Below are positions 1 to 7,412 of a stretch of DNA of 64,000 nucleotides, in pieces. The position numbers were made by a program, and so were the translations under genes. The notes beneath the pieces were generated by a model. The model saw only the letters and a program-made list of their open reading frames with translations. It made no database searches and was not told the origin of the DNA. Position 1 is the first letter of the stretch, and each line of letters starts with the position of its first letter. Location of the stretch: NCBI GenBank assembly GCA_001464575.1, contig LNFE01000228.1:1-64000 (forward strand), written 5' to 3'. Source of the DNA: Acidobacteria bacterium Ga0077553. GTDB taxonomy: Bacteria > Acidobacteriota > Terriglobia > Bryobacterales > Bryobacteraceae.

Positions 1-1074
1 ACCAACCAGCCGGTCGAGGTCATGGTGCGGTCGTCGCATCTGTTTATGCCGATGCCTGAAGTGATCCGGGAGGATATGGCGTTCCTCGACCGAATCCACT
101 TCTACATCCCAGGCTGGGAGATGCCAAAGATGAAGGTGGATTTCTTCACCAATCATTACGGCTTCGTGGTGGACTATCTGGCGGAGGCCCTGCGAGAGCT
201 AAGGAAGCACACCTTCACCGAAGTTCTCGACCGGAATTTTTCGTTGGGATCGCATCTGAAATCACGAGATGTAAAGGCGGTTCGGAAGACCGTTTCCGGC
301 TTGGTCAAGCTGATCTACCCTAACGGCGAACTTTCCAAGGAAGAAGTTGCCGAACTGGTCGAGTTGTCCCTCGAAGGCCGCCGCCGGGTGAAGGAACAAC
401 TCAAGAAGATGGGTTCTTTCGAGTTCCATCAAACTTCGTTCTCGATGATCGACAACGAAACCCGAGAAGAGAAATTCGTCGGCGTCCCAGAGCAGGGTGG
501 ACGAGACATGATCTCGCTCGATCCGCTCGCCCCAGGATCGGTGTATACGTCCTCAGTGGACGATCACGCCAAGGTCGGCCTGTACCGTCTGGAGGTTGGA
601 TGCTCACCCGGCACTGGGAAGCTCAAGATCGCTGGAGGGGTTGAAGGGCTGATGCGAGAGTCCATCAACCGGGCCTTTGCATATCTGATGGGCCAGAAAG
701 TGAAGATGGGGATTGCCCAACAGGTTGACACCACCGATTTCCACGTTGAAGCGATCGACCTCCTCAGCAATCACGTTGCATGTGAGGCGGGAGTTGCCTT
801 GGTTGTGGCCCTCTACTCGGCTTTGAAGCGGCTTCCTGTCCAGGCGGGTCTCGTGATTCTAGGTGACCTGAGCATACAAGGAAACATCAAGGCGATGCGC
901 TCTTTGGCCGAACCTCTGCAGATAGGAATGGATAACGGAGCTCGAAAGGCATTGATTCCGCTAGAGAATAAGCGCAGCTTCCTCGAAGTTTCCGGGGACA
1001 TTATGGAGCGCGTCGATCCCGTGTTCTACTCCGATCCCATGATGGCGGCCGTAAAGGCACTCGGAACAGTCTAA
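1..1074 (+). CDS. brxL: BREX system Lon-like protein BrxL, C-terminal part (5' end outside window)
   Basis: The frame is open from the first base, so the N-terminal part, where the AAA+ core lies, is outside the window. What is visible matches the BrxL C-terminal region: a helical middle part, a segment with SVYTSSVDDHAKVGLYRLEV, a Lon-protease-fold part around CEAGVALVVALYSALKRLP, and the closing motif FYSDPMMAAVKALG. The canonical Lon catalytic Ser motif (GPSAG type) is replaced by CEAG, in line with BrxL being a DNA-binding AAA+ restriction factor rather than an active protease. BrxL works with the other BREX proteins in phage exclusion; those genes would lie to the left. A gap of about 60 bases to a clear promoter separates it from the next operon. 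Confidence 0.85.
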   Translation, partial: TNQPVEVMVRSSHLFMPMPEVIREDMAFLDRIHFYIPGWEMPKMKVDFFTNHYGFVVDYLAEALRELRKHTFTEVLDRNFSLGSHLKSRDVKAVRKTVSGLVKLIYPNGELSKEEVAELVELSLEGRRRVKEQLKKMGSFEFHQTSFSMIDNETREEKFVGVPEQGGRDMISLDPLAPGSVYTSSVDDHAKVGLYRLEVGCSPGTGKLKIAGGVEGLMRESINRAFAYLMGQKVKMGIAQQVDTTDFHVEAIDLLSNHVACEAGVALVVALYSALKRLPVQAGLVILGDLSIQGNIKAMRSLAEPLQIGMDNGARKALIPLENKRSFLEVSGDIMERVDPVFYSDPMMAAVKALGTV

Positions 1075-1135
1075 ACACTCTCGCCATCCTTAAGCGGTAA
1101 TCCTGACATTTTCCAGCTTCTCTTTCGATCCAATA

Positions 1136-1164
1136 TTGACATTGTCATGTTCTTGGCTTATTCT
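1136..1164 (+). promoter_or_regulatory. Sigma70-type promoter of the four-gene island operon
   Basis: TTGACA (1136-1141), a 17-base spacer, then TATTCT (1159-1164). This is close to the housekeeping consensus with ideal spacing. It sits 17 bases before the ATG at 1182 and is the only clear promoter seen for the four closely packed genes that follow. The short distance to the start codon implies a short leader. Confidence 0.6.
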
Positions 1165-1181
1165 CAGACTAGGAGTCCGAT

Positions 1182-1844
1182 ATGCCAGACGGTGACAGCC
1201 TGAATTGGAAAGTTCGCGGAAAATGGTCTCGGACGGTGCTCGCATTGGTCCGGTCTGGAACGGAAGTCCGACTGACTGCCGACGAAGCTGTAAAAATGTT
1301 CGTCAAGCAATGCAATGAGGGCAAATGGAAGTACCTCATAGTTGGGATCGACGCCATCTTGGCTAGATCGCTTCCTTTGTTGGCGCAAGAATTTGGATTT
1401 TCCGCCCGATCAGGAGTTATCCAATCGATCCGCGACGAAGTCCGCTCGCTCGTAGGTTCCCACACGGGAGAGTGCGCAAAGTGGATGATTTCTGCCACCT
1501 CAAGATGCGTCGAGAACCTCGCGGAGAGCCCTAGATCGATTGATCGCCAAGGTGTAAGGCGCGAGCTTTTAGCTTCAGTGGTCGAAGGACTACTCGACAA
1601 CAGAGTTCTTCAGCCAGTTCGTCAAGACCTGCTTAAAGAACTTGGGCGAGATCAAAGCGAACAGTATTTTTATGAACAAGGCCTTCGAGACGCAACGAGA
1701 CGGCAGGCAGCTAATCTAGTTAGTTCCTTCTTTAACTCAGCAGATGAAACGCCCGTCAGGTCGCCCAATCGGTCCGTTCCCCTTCGCGCCACCGACTACG
1801 CTCGCCTCGGTGAATCGCTGACCGTTCTCGAAGGTGCCCTGTGA
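1182..1844 (+). CDS. Hypothetical protein, first gene of the QueC-like operon
   Basis: A 220-residue soluble protein that I do not recognise. It has no signal peptide or membrane segment and looks mainly helical, with a central stretch of alternating hydrophobic and charged residues and a polar tail. Its last bases overlap the GTG of the next gene (GTGA), a sign of translational coupling, so it probably works with the QueC-like protein. In Qat defence systems the QueC-like protein is also preceded by proteins of unknown fold, but I cannot assign this one to QatA or QatB: it has no P-loop. Function unknown. Confidence 0.75.
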   Translation: MPDGDSLNWKVRGKWSRTVLALVRSGTEVRLTADEAVKMFVKQCNEGKWKYLIVGIDAILARSLPLLAQEFGFSARSGVIQSIRDEVRSLVGSHTGECAKWMISATSRCVENLAESPRSIDRQGVRRELLASVVEGLLDNRVLQPVRQDLLKELGRDQSEQYFYEQGLRDATRRQAANLVSSFFNSADETPVRSPNRSVPLRATDYARLGESLTVLEGAL

Positions 1845-3229
1845 GCCTTCCTCGATTCGTCTATAGATGCGACATCAATCGGAGAACGATCCTAGATCTC
1901 CAAGCTGCTAGTGCTGAGCAGATTGCGAAGACTTATCAAGTCGATGAAGATTCCGCTTGCCGACTGCTAGGAAAAGCTCTGAGCCCAATACATGCGGACA
2001 TGATTGATGTGGCGGTCGCCGTTTACATGGCCGACAGGATATCCCTGCGTCCGCAAGATCAAGAGGCTGGCCAGCGCCAATTCGAACTTGCGATCCCGGT
2101 GCGAGAGCTCTCTGCTTGGAATAGGCGAAGCGTGGCCGATTCGCTCGCACGATATCTTTGCTACTTAACTGAAGACGCATGGTCTATAGAGTTTTGTCAG
2201 GGACAATTTCACCCCAAGTCCTCTGAGCGGCAACAGTTCTTGGATCTGGTACCTGATGGTGCGCCAGTTTCAGTCAGCTTGTTTAGCGGGGGACTCGATT
2301 CCTTCGCGGGCACGGTTGCGGCGATCTCGGAGAATCGTGATCAGCATTACGTATGTGTTTCGAGCGTACCAAGTCCGCGCCAGGAATCGCTTCAAAGGCG
2401 ACAGCTTTCTGCGATTCGATCAGCGTTGACTCCAAGAACCCTCACCAGCGTTCGAGTTCATTCTCATCTCAATGGAACCGAAAGTAGGCGGGAGGAACCT
2501 ACTCGCCGCGCTCGAGGATTCTTGTTCCTCTCGCTAGGGACTGCGATCGCGGCTACTCTCGACGTTCGGCGCCTTTCAATATTCGAAAACGGGATAGGGG
2601 CTCTAAATCTCCCATACGAACGATTTCCCGGAGGCATCGCGAACTCCCGAGCAGTGCATCCGCATGCGCTCAAATTGTTCCAAAAGTTTGTATCGGAACT
2701 TCATGATATGGACTTCTCAGTGGACATCCCATGTTCATATCGGACAAAGGCGGAAATGTGTCTTCATCCTGGAATGGAGAAGCTTCGTCAGAAGATCGGT
2801 GAAACGTTTTCATGTGATGGATTTCCGGTCCGGCAAGCAAAAACATCTCATTGCGGCCTTTGCACTTCCTGCATTTTGAGGCGATTAGCGCTACAGCAGG
2901 CCGGATTCGCTGATTGCGACTCTCAGGGTTATCTGGTTGATCTTTTGTCCTTTCAGCCAGGAGTCAGTCCAGGTCGCCTTAAAGGTCTGTTCGCAATGGA
3001 TTGGCAAGTCGGTCGAATTGTGCGAGCGCTTCAAGCAGAATCTAAATGGGAATCTCTTATGAAAGAATTTCCAGAACTCCGCGATGCCTGCCTCGCCTCA
3101 ATGAACATGAAAAACGCATCAGAGTCTGAGACTCAACTTCAACTCATTCGACTGCTATCAAAACACTGTGCTGAATGGAATTCGTTCCCTGTTCAACGGT
3201 GGCTGCGAGAGCAAAGTAAGGCAGCTTAG
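1841..3229 (+). CDS. QueC-like PP-loop protein (7-cyano-7-deazaguanine synthase homologue, defence-type)
   Basis: 462 residues, GTG start overlapping the previous stop. The PP-loop ATP-pyrophosphatase motif SGGLDS lies at residues 149-154. A QueC-type zinc site is formed by Cys325, Cys338, Cys341 and Cys344 (CGLCTSC followed by RR). True QueC converts 7-carboxy-7-deazaguanine to preQ0 and is only about 220-240 residues long. This protein has about 140 extra N-terminal residues and a helical C-terminal extension, and no other queuosine gene is nearby. That pattern fits QueC-like proteins of anti-phage systems such as QatC, thought to modify proteins or nucleic acids. It is translationally coupled to the gene before and two bases from the gene after. 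The defence role is inferred from context. Confidence 0.75.
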   Translation: MSLPRFVYRCDINRRTILDLQAASAEQIAKTYQVDEDSACRLLGKALSPIHADMIDVAVAVYMADRISLRPQDQEAGQRQFELAIPVRELSAWNRRSVADSLARYLCYLTEDAWSIEFCQGQFHPKSSERQQFLDLVPDGAPVSVSLFSGGLDSFAGTVAAISENRDQHYVCVSSVPSPRQESLQRRQLSAIRSALTPRTLTSVRVHSHLNGTESRREEPTRRARGFLFLSLGTAIAATLDVRRLSIFENGIGALNLPYERFPGGIANSRAVHPHALKLFQKFVSELHDMDFSVDIPCSYRTKAEMCLHPGMEKLRQKIGETFSCDGFPVRQAKTSHCGLCTSCILRRLALQQAGFADCDSQGYLVDLLSFQPGVSPGRLKGLFAMDWQVGRIVRALQAESKWESLMKEFPELRDACLASMNMKNASESETQLQLIRLLSKHCAEWNSFPVQRWLREQSKAA

Positions 3230-3231
3230 CA

Positions 3232-4449
3232 ATGGAGAACTTTGATTTTGATCTAGCTGATCCTCGTGTTTTGGGACAGCGACTTCAGGATGCACGGCGT
3301 ATAACCGGCCACACTCAGCAGGCAGTGGCCGATGAGTTGGGCTTCGCGCGCACGACGATTGTTGCAATTGAAAAGGGTGAGCGAAAAATAAGCCCCAACG
3401 AGCTAATTCGCCTTGCAAAGCTATACCATCGGTCAGTCTCGGATTTTGTCGGTCGACGAACTGTGACCCAAGGATTTGTGGCGCAATTCCGATCGAACGA
3501 ACGGCAAGCCCTAGAGGCGAAGCCCGAGTACGAGCAGGTGGCGCTTGGGCTCCAACAAAGGGCAGAAGATTATGTGGAGCTAGAACGACTCGCTGATGCT
3601 CCTCTAACGCGAACCTACCCGCCCACGTACGAGACCACTGGCGGGACTTGGGAACAGGTCGCAATCGATATCGCTACCGCCGAACGCAATCGTTTAGGAC
3701 TCGGAGATGGTCCTCTTGGAAATTTGCGCGAACGCCTGGACGCTGAAGTCGGAATTCGGATTTTCTACTATCCGATGCCTTCAAAGATTGCCGGTGCATT
3801 CGCGTACAACGAGGATCTCGGTGCCTGTATCGGAATCAATTCCAATCATCCTCGTGATCGCAGGCAATGGTCATTGGCGCACGAGTTTGGGCACTTCCTA
3901 ATGCATCGATTTCAAGCTGAGATTACGATCCTTGAGACTCGGCATATTTCCGCGAGCAAAGAGAGATTAACGGATTTCTTCGCCGAGAATTTTCTGATGC
4001 CGGCATCAGGTTTGAATCGTAGGTTCAGTGAAATCCACCGCGGTTCACCAAAGGGCGTGACCCTTGCCGATATCGTCGGCCTAGCCGATCTCTACCGGGT
4101 CTCTGTGCAGGCATTGGTTCTTCGATTAGAAACGTTACGTCGCCTGCCCCCAGGAACTTGGCAGCGGCTTGTGACCGAGGGATTTGAAGTTCGTAAAGCG
4201 CAAGAGCTGCTAGGAATTGACGCGGTATCACCAGCGGAGGATGGCTTCCCGGCTCGATACTCCTCATTGGCGACCAGCGCTTTCAGGCGCGGTGACCTGA
4301 GCGAAGGGCAGTTGGCAAAGTTCCTCCGGACGGATCGACTCTCAGCGCGTTCAATCGCTGAAGCTTTGCAGCATCGAATTCAATCCGAGCATGAAGGAGA
4401 TTTCACTGACATCGAGATGGACCTCCTGCAGACGATTGGGAGCAAGTAG
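3232..4449 (+). CDS. XRE-family HTH protein with ImmA/IrrE metallopeptidase domain
   Basis: 405 residues. Residues about 14-70 form a lambda-repressor-like HTH (LGQRLQDARRITGHTQQAVA and following). Residues about 140-300 are an ImmA/IrrE (COG2856) zinc metallopeptidase with the HExxH motif HEFGH at 217-221 and the typical FFAENFLMP segment downstream. Such proteins act as DNA-binding repressors whose own or partner protease activity relieves repression on damage or infection. The gene starts two bases after the QueC-like stop and ends nine bases before the PIN-like gene. XRE-COG2856 genes followed by a PIN-type gene have been proposed as toxin-antitoxin-like pairs, with this protein as regulator or antitoxin. 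Confidence 0.85.
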   Translation: MENFDFDLADPRVLGQRLQDARRITGHTQQAVADELGFARTTIVAIEKGERKISPNELIRLAKLYHRSVSDFVGRRTVTQGFVAQFRSNERQALEAKPEYEQVALGLQQRAEDYVELERLADAPLTRTYPPTYETTGGTWEQVAIDIATAERNRLGLGDGPLGNLRERLDAEVGIRIFYYPMPSKIAGAFAYNEDLGACIGINSNHPRDRRQWSLAHEFGHFLMHRFQAEITILETRHISASKERLTDFFAENFLMPASGLNRRFSEIHRGSPKGVTLADIVGLADLYRVSVQALVLRLETLRRLPPGTWQRLVTEGFEVRKAQELLGIDAVSPAEDGFPARYSSLATSAFRRGDLSEGQLAKFLRTDRLSARSIAEALQHRIQSEHEGDFTDIEMDLLQTIGSK

Positions 4450-4458
4450 CTTCAAGCG

Positions 4459-5022
4459 ATGATTGCGCAGTCCGTAGTACTAGACGCCTCCACGCTGCTG
4501 AATCTGTTTGCAACTGGCAATGCTGGGGAGATCCTTGGTTGCCTGACTGGCACCCGCTTTGTCTGCTCTGTCGTTGAATCGGAGGTCCTTCACTTGAGGA
4601 GCGAGGAACCGACAAAACCGCCTGAACCTGTTTTAATCGATGATCTGGTTTCAACCGGTTTGCTCACGAGGACAGAGCCAGAGAATTCTCACGAGGAGTC
4701 GTTATACGTGGAGTTTGCCTCCATGCTTGACGATGGCGAAGCGATGTCTCTAGCGCTGTGTGTGTCGAGATCTTTTTGGCTAGCTACCGATGACAAAAAG
4801 GCCAGGCGAATTTCGGCATCACTATCTCCGCCAGTCCCTCTGCTTTCGACTTCCGAACTCGTAAAGGAATGGGCCCGAGAAACCGAGGTCAGCCGTGAAA
4901 CTCTCCGGAAAGCACTTCTGGCGATTGAACGGAGAGCTCGCTTCGTCCCGTGGCAAGGCTACCCGGAGAAAGAGTGGTGGTCCAGTGTGGTTTCGGCAGA
5001 AGGCAGTCGGACTGCAAAGTGA
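4459..5022 (+). CDS. PIN-like domain protein, probable toxin partner of the XRE-ImmA protein
   Basis: 187 residues. The arrangement of acids fits a PIN nuclease fold: Asp9 in VLDASTLLNL, a Glu around 37-40, the DDGEAMSLAL motif (Asp91, Asp92, Glu94) and ATDDKKARR (Asp111, Asp112). PIN toxins such as VapC cleave RNA with magnesium held by these acids. A basic, helical C-terminal extension follows. It is the last gene of the island operon and lies directly before the putative integrase-binding repeats and tRNA scar. The pairing with the XRE-ImmA gene supports a toxin-antitoxin or abortive-infection role. Nuclease activity is not demonstrated. Confidence 0.65.
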   Translation: MIAQSVVLDASTLLNLFATGNAGEILGCLTGTRFVCSVVESEVLHLRSEEPTKPPEPVLIDDLVSTGLLTRTEPENSHEESLYVEFASMLDDGEAMSLALCVSRSFWLATDDKKARRISASLSPPVPLLSTSELVKEWARETEVSRETLRKALLAIERRARFVPWQGYPEKEWWSSVVSAEGSRTAK

Positions 5023-5067
5023 TCAGCGTCGCGACGGGATTGCAGTACTTCCGCCTATCCGGCTTTG

Positions 5068-5108
5068 TGTAGGGACTTTTGTAGGGACACTCCCTCACAA
5101 TTCCTACA
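5068..5108. repeat. Short direct and inverted repeats next to the attachment site
   Basis: TGTAGGGAC occurs at 5068-5076 and again at 5080-5088, exactly 12 bases apart. A near-inverted copy (TTCCTACA) lies at 5101-5108. Regularly spaced short repeats just inside a tRNA attachment site are typical arm-type binding sites for an integrase or excisionase. The rest of 5023-5215 shows no gene; a 6-bp hairpin (CTGAGC/GCTCAG) lies at 5186-5207. Confidence 0.45.
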
Positions 5109-5215
5109 CATCCTGCAAATGAATCCGTCTCAACTGTTACTGGGATGTCCCGCAAGTGCATGAAAAAGCGTAATAAAGCGAAATCCTGAGCAATCCTGAA
5201 AGCTCAGCCCTCTCT

Positions 5216-5261
5216 GCTGTTAACCGAAGGGTTGTAGGTTCGAATCCTACCCGGGGAGCCA
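5216..5261 (+). other. Attachment-site remnant: 3' part of tRNA-Asn(GUU)
   Basis: The sequence has the Asn anticodon loop CTGTTAA (5217-5223), the 3' anticodon strand CCGAA, a T arm with stem GTAGG/CCTAC around TTCGAAT, a CCGGGGA acceptor strand, discriminator G and encoded CCA. Upstream bases do not pair with CCGAA and there is no D arm or 5' acceptor strand (TCCCCGG would be expected), so this is not a functional tRNA. The homology starts at the base before the anticodon loop, a usual crossover point for tyrosine integrases. Confidence 0.8.
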
Positions 5262-5933
5262 AATCGTTTCCAGGTCTTAGCGACCACCTCTTTCGCTACT
5301 CCCCCCACTCCGCCAGTCGAATGTCGGGAGTCTTCTTCAACAGGAGTACAAACGGGTCCACCTCGTGGAACGGTCTGCGTTTGAACTGGTGAGCCAACCA
5401 AACGCGGTTGGTGAGCATTTGGTTGCCTCAGTAAAACTCTAACTCTCCGTGGTCTTGCCTAGAGCATCGGAGCTGTCCGGTTGGGGTTCATTGCGATCAG
5501 CGAGACAGGTTCGCGTTCGCCGCTCGCACCCAGGGCCCATAATCCTTCAACGTCCGCCCGGAACCTAGCGAAACAGTCGACGAGATGCAAGCCGCCAGGG
5601 AGCGCTTTAGGGGTTGGCCCAATGTTGAGAGGAGCCATCATTCATCAGCTTCCATCGATGGATCTTCGCTTCGCGGGTCTGAACCCTAGCCTTTCGCGTC
5701 TTGCGGTTCCTCAAGTTGGGGCCGCCTGCTTTTTCTCAACGGTTGCAAGAGCGCAGGTTTGTTCGCCACCGTCTATTGCGTCGGCCAAACTTTCTCCATC
5801 ACGTCCCACTTTGCCTGAAGACGAAAATGGCGCTAGTGCTTCCCCATCTGCGGACTGCCGGTGAATACGGAATAGAGTTCCGGATTTATGGACGGGAGAC
5901 CGGCGGCCCAAGGTGATGGCTGACCGCCTCAAT
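5262..5933. other. Gene-poor stretch between island end and fdn operon
   Basis: No gene that I can support. Open frames exist on both strands (for example plus 5481-5864 and minus 5459-5641), but they lack ribosome-binding sites, recognisable domains and neighbours. Partial conservation on both strands could reflect a decayed repeat or insertion-element remnant. I could not identify one. Confidence 0.4.
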
Positions 5934-5979
5934 TCGTTGCAGCGCACTGCGCTAGGTCGTTGCAGCGCACTGCGCTAGG
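5934..5979. repeat. Tandem 23-bp duplication, each copy with a small hairpin
   Basis: Two identical adjacent 23-base units at 5934-5956 and 5957-5979. Each contains AGCGC-ACT-GCGCT, a 5-bp stem with a 3-base loop. The second unit covers the TAG stop codon of fdnI (minus strand), so the duplication sits exactly at the end of the formate dehydrogenase operon. There is no T-tract, so it is not a classical terminator. Confidence 0.75.
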
Positions 5980-6607
5980 AATGATGGGAGGCGCGCCAGG
6001 CCTTGTACCACTTGGGGTGGTGAAATCGGGCCCATTCCGGGACCACATAGCCGCGGAGCATGGCGCGCATCGACTGCGGTACTGCGGCCGTACCCATGTA
6101 GATGTGCACCAGAATATTGGTGATGGAGCCGATCGCCGCCAGCGGATGCAGGGCAATTGAGGCCAGCCGCAGCGACCGCGGCATCGACTCGGGAAACCAC
6201 AGCACGATGCCCGTGGCGAACAGCGCCAACGTCGTCGCCACCTGGCTCCAAAACAACATCTTCTGCCCGGCGTTGAATCGCCCCGAAGGCGGCAGCGCGC
6301 CGTGGTCGTGCGTCGCATACTTGTGCAGTCGGGTGAGCCACACACGGTCATCGGCATCTAGGCTCATCCCGGCCGCCCAACGCCGGAACATCACTCCGAT
6401 CATCACCGCGAAGACCACGCCGGACCACGGATGCGTACCGCGGACATGAAACCCGCCGCCGAGCACCGCCGCCATCCAATACAGCTTCGGCGACCAGATG
6501 GCGAGGCCCGTCAGCGTCGCATAGCCAAAGCTCAGAGCCGACATCCAGTGCATCACCCGCTCATAGGCGTCAAACCGGGGAATGCGAATCTCGTCAGAAT
6601 TTGTCAC
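5975..6607 (-). CDS. fdnI: Formate dehydrogenase cytochrome b556 (gamma) subunit
   Basis: 210 residues with four hydrophobic membrane segments and histidines placed for two b hemes (early H in YERVMHWM, GTHPWSG, LHPLAAIGS and LVHIYMG). It anchors the complex in the membrane and passes electrons from the FdnH clusters to quinone. The GTG at 6607 is chosen because AGGAGG lies about 8 bases upstream and the protein then begins just before the conserved RFDAYERVMHW; an ATG 30 bases earlier has no such site. It overlaps the end of fdnH by 14 bases and is the last gene of the operon. Confidence 0.9.
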   Translation of the reverse strand: MTNSDEIRIPRFDAYERVMHWMSALSFGYATLTGLAIWSPKLYWMAAVLGGGFHVRGTHPWSGVVFAVMIGVMFRRWAAGMSLDADDRVWLTRLHKYATHDHGALPPSGRFNAGQKMLFWSQVATTLALFATGIVLWFPESMPRSLRLASIALHPLAAIGSITNILVHIYMGTAAVPQSMRAMLRGYVVPEWARFHHPKWYKAWRASHHS

Positions 6608-7412
6608 TGGGTTCGTCCTCCTTCTCCGGATGCCCATGTTTGGCCGGGTCCTGCGGCCCGTAGATCACAAAGTGGAAGAACGCGCCCAGAATCGTACCCC
6701 AGAACATCAGCGAGCCCAGCCACTTCATCGGCCCTTTCCACAGACTCACCGTCCAGGGGATCTGCGGATCTTTCGGCAAACCGTACTGCTCCGGTTCGCT
6801 TGCGTGCTTCAGCACGTAGAGCACGTTGGTCCCGCCGACGCCCGGCGGATTGTACACCCCAGCGTCGGCGAACCCATCGGCCTTCAACTCTACGCTCCGG
6901 GCCTCGGCGATCCGGACCAGCTCGTCGCGCTCACCAAACGTCAGGCAGTTGGTGGGACAGGTCTTGATGCAGGCCGGCTCCAAGCCGACCGCCGTGCGAT
7001 CGGAACACAGCGAACACTTATAAACCTTCTTCGTTGTCGGGCTCAACCGCGGCACATCAAAGGGGCAACCCGTGATGCAGTATCCGCAGCCGATGCAATT
7101 CTCATGCACGAAATCGATGGTCCCGTTCGCGCGCGGCACAATCGCCCCTGGCGCCGGACAAGCCGCCAGGCAGCCCGCATCAGCGCAGTGCATGCACTGG
7201 TACTTCGACATCAGCCACGAAGTCCCGCCGTCCCGCTCCATCTCGTTGAACTTGATCAGATTCCAGAAATTATGCGAGAGATCGGGCATGGTCTGATACG
7301 TGCCGCCGAACGTCCCCAGCGTGTACTCCTGGTCGTTCCACTCCTGGCAGGCGACCTCGCAAGCCTTGCAGCCAATACACAGCGTAGTATCGATCAGCTT
7401 GGCGACAATCAT
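6594..7412 (-). CDS. fdnH: Formate dehydrogenase iron-sulfur (beta) subunit
   Basis: 272 residues. Four ferredoxin-type cysteine clusters are visible, beginning CIGCKACEVAC, then CMHCADAGCLAAC, CIGCGYCITGC and CSLCSDRT with a later CIKTCPTNC. One transmembrane helix near the C-terminus (LGSLMFWGTILGAFFHFVIY) matches the FdnH anchor. It carries electrons from the molybdenum/tungsten subunit to the cytochrome subunit. The ATG overlaps the fdnG stop (ATGA), so the two are translationally coupled. Confidence 0.95.
   Translation of the reverse strand: MIVAKLIDTTLCIGCKACEVACQEWNDQEYTLGTFGGTYQTMPDLSHNFWNLIKFNEMERDGGTSWLMSKYQCMHCADAGCLAACPAPGAIVPRANGTIDFVHENCIGCGYCITGCPFDVPRLSPTTKKVYKCSLCSDRTAVGLEPACIKTCPTNCLTFGERDELVRIAEARSVELKADGFADAGVYNPPGVGGTNVLYVLKHASEPEQYGLPKDPQIPWTVSLWKGPMKWLGSLMFWGTILGAFFHFVIYGPQDPAKHGHPEKEDEPSDKF

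Larger units (their letters stand above)
1..5261. mobile_element. End of a genomic island inserted in a tRNA-Asn gene
   Basis: The segment from the left edge to the tRNA fragment carries defence-type genes (BrxL, QueC-like, XRE-ImmA, PIN) and is visibly richer in A and T than the G/C-saturated genes to its right. It stops at a 46-base 3' piece of tRNA-Asn that lacks its 5' half. Tyrosine integrases that target tRNA genes leave a displaced 3' end at the distal junction, so the intact tRNA-Asn, and probably the integrase, should lie to the left outside the window. The boundary is seen; the mechanism is inferred. No integrase gene is visible here. Confidence 0.7.

Noticed and set aside
5216-5261. 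A functional tRNA-Asn gene
   Set aside because: There is no D arm or 5' acceptor strand upstream, and the 5' side of the anticodon stem does not pair.
5481-5864. 127-codon plus-strand frame as a gene
   Set aside because: No ribosome-binding site, no domain, strong overlap with an equally open minus-strand frame; left as unexplained intergenic sequence.
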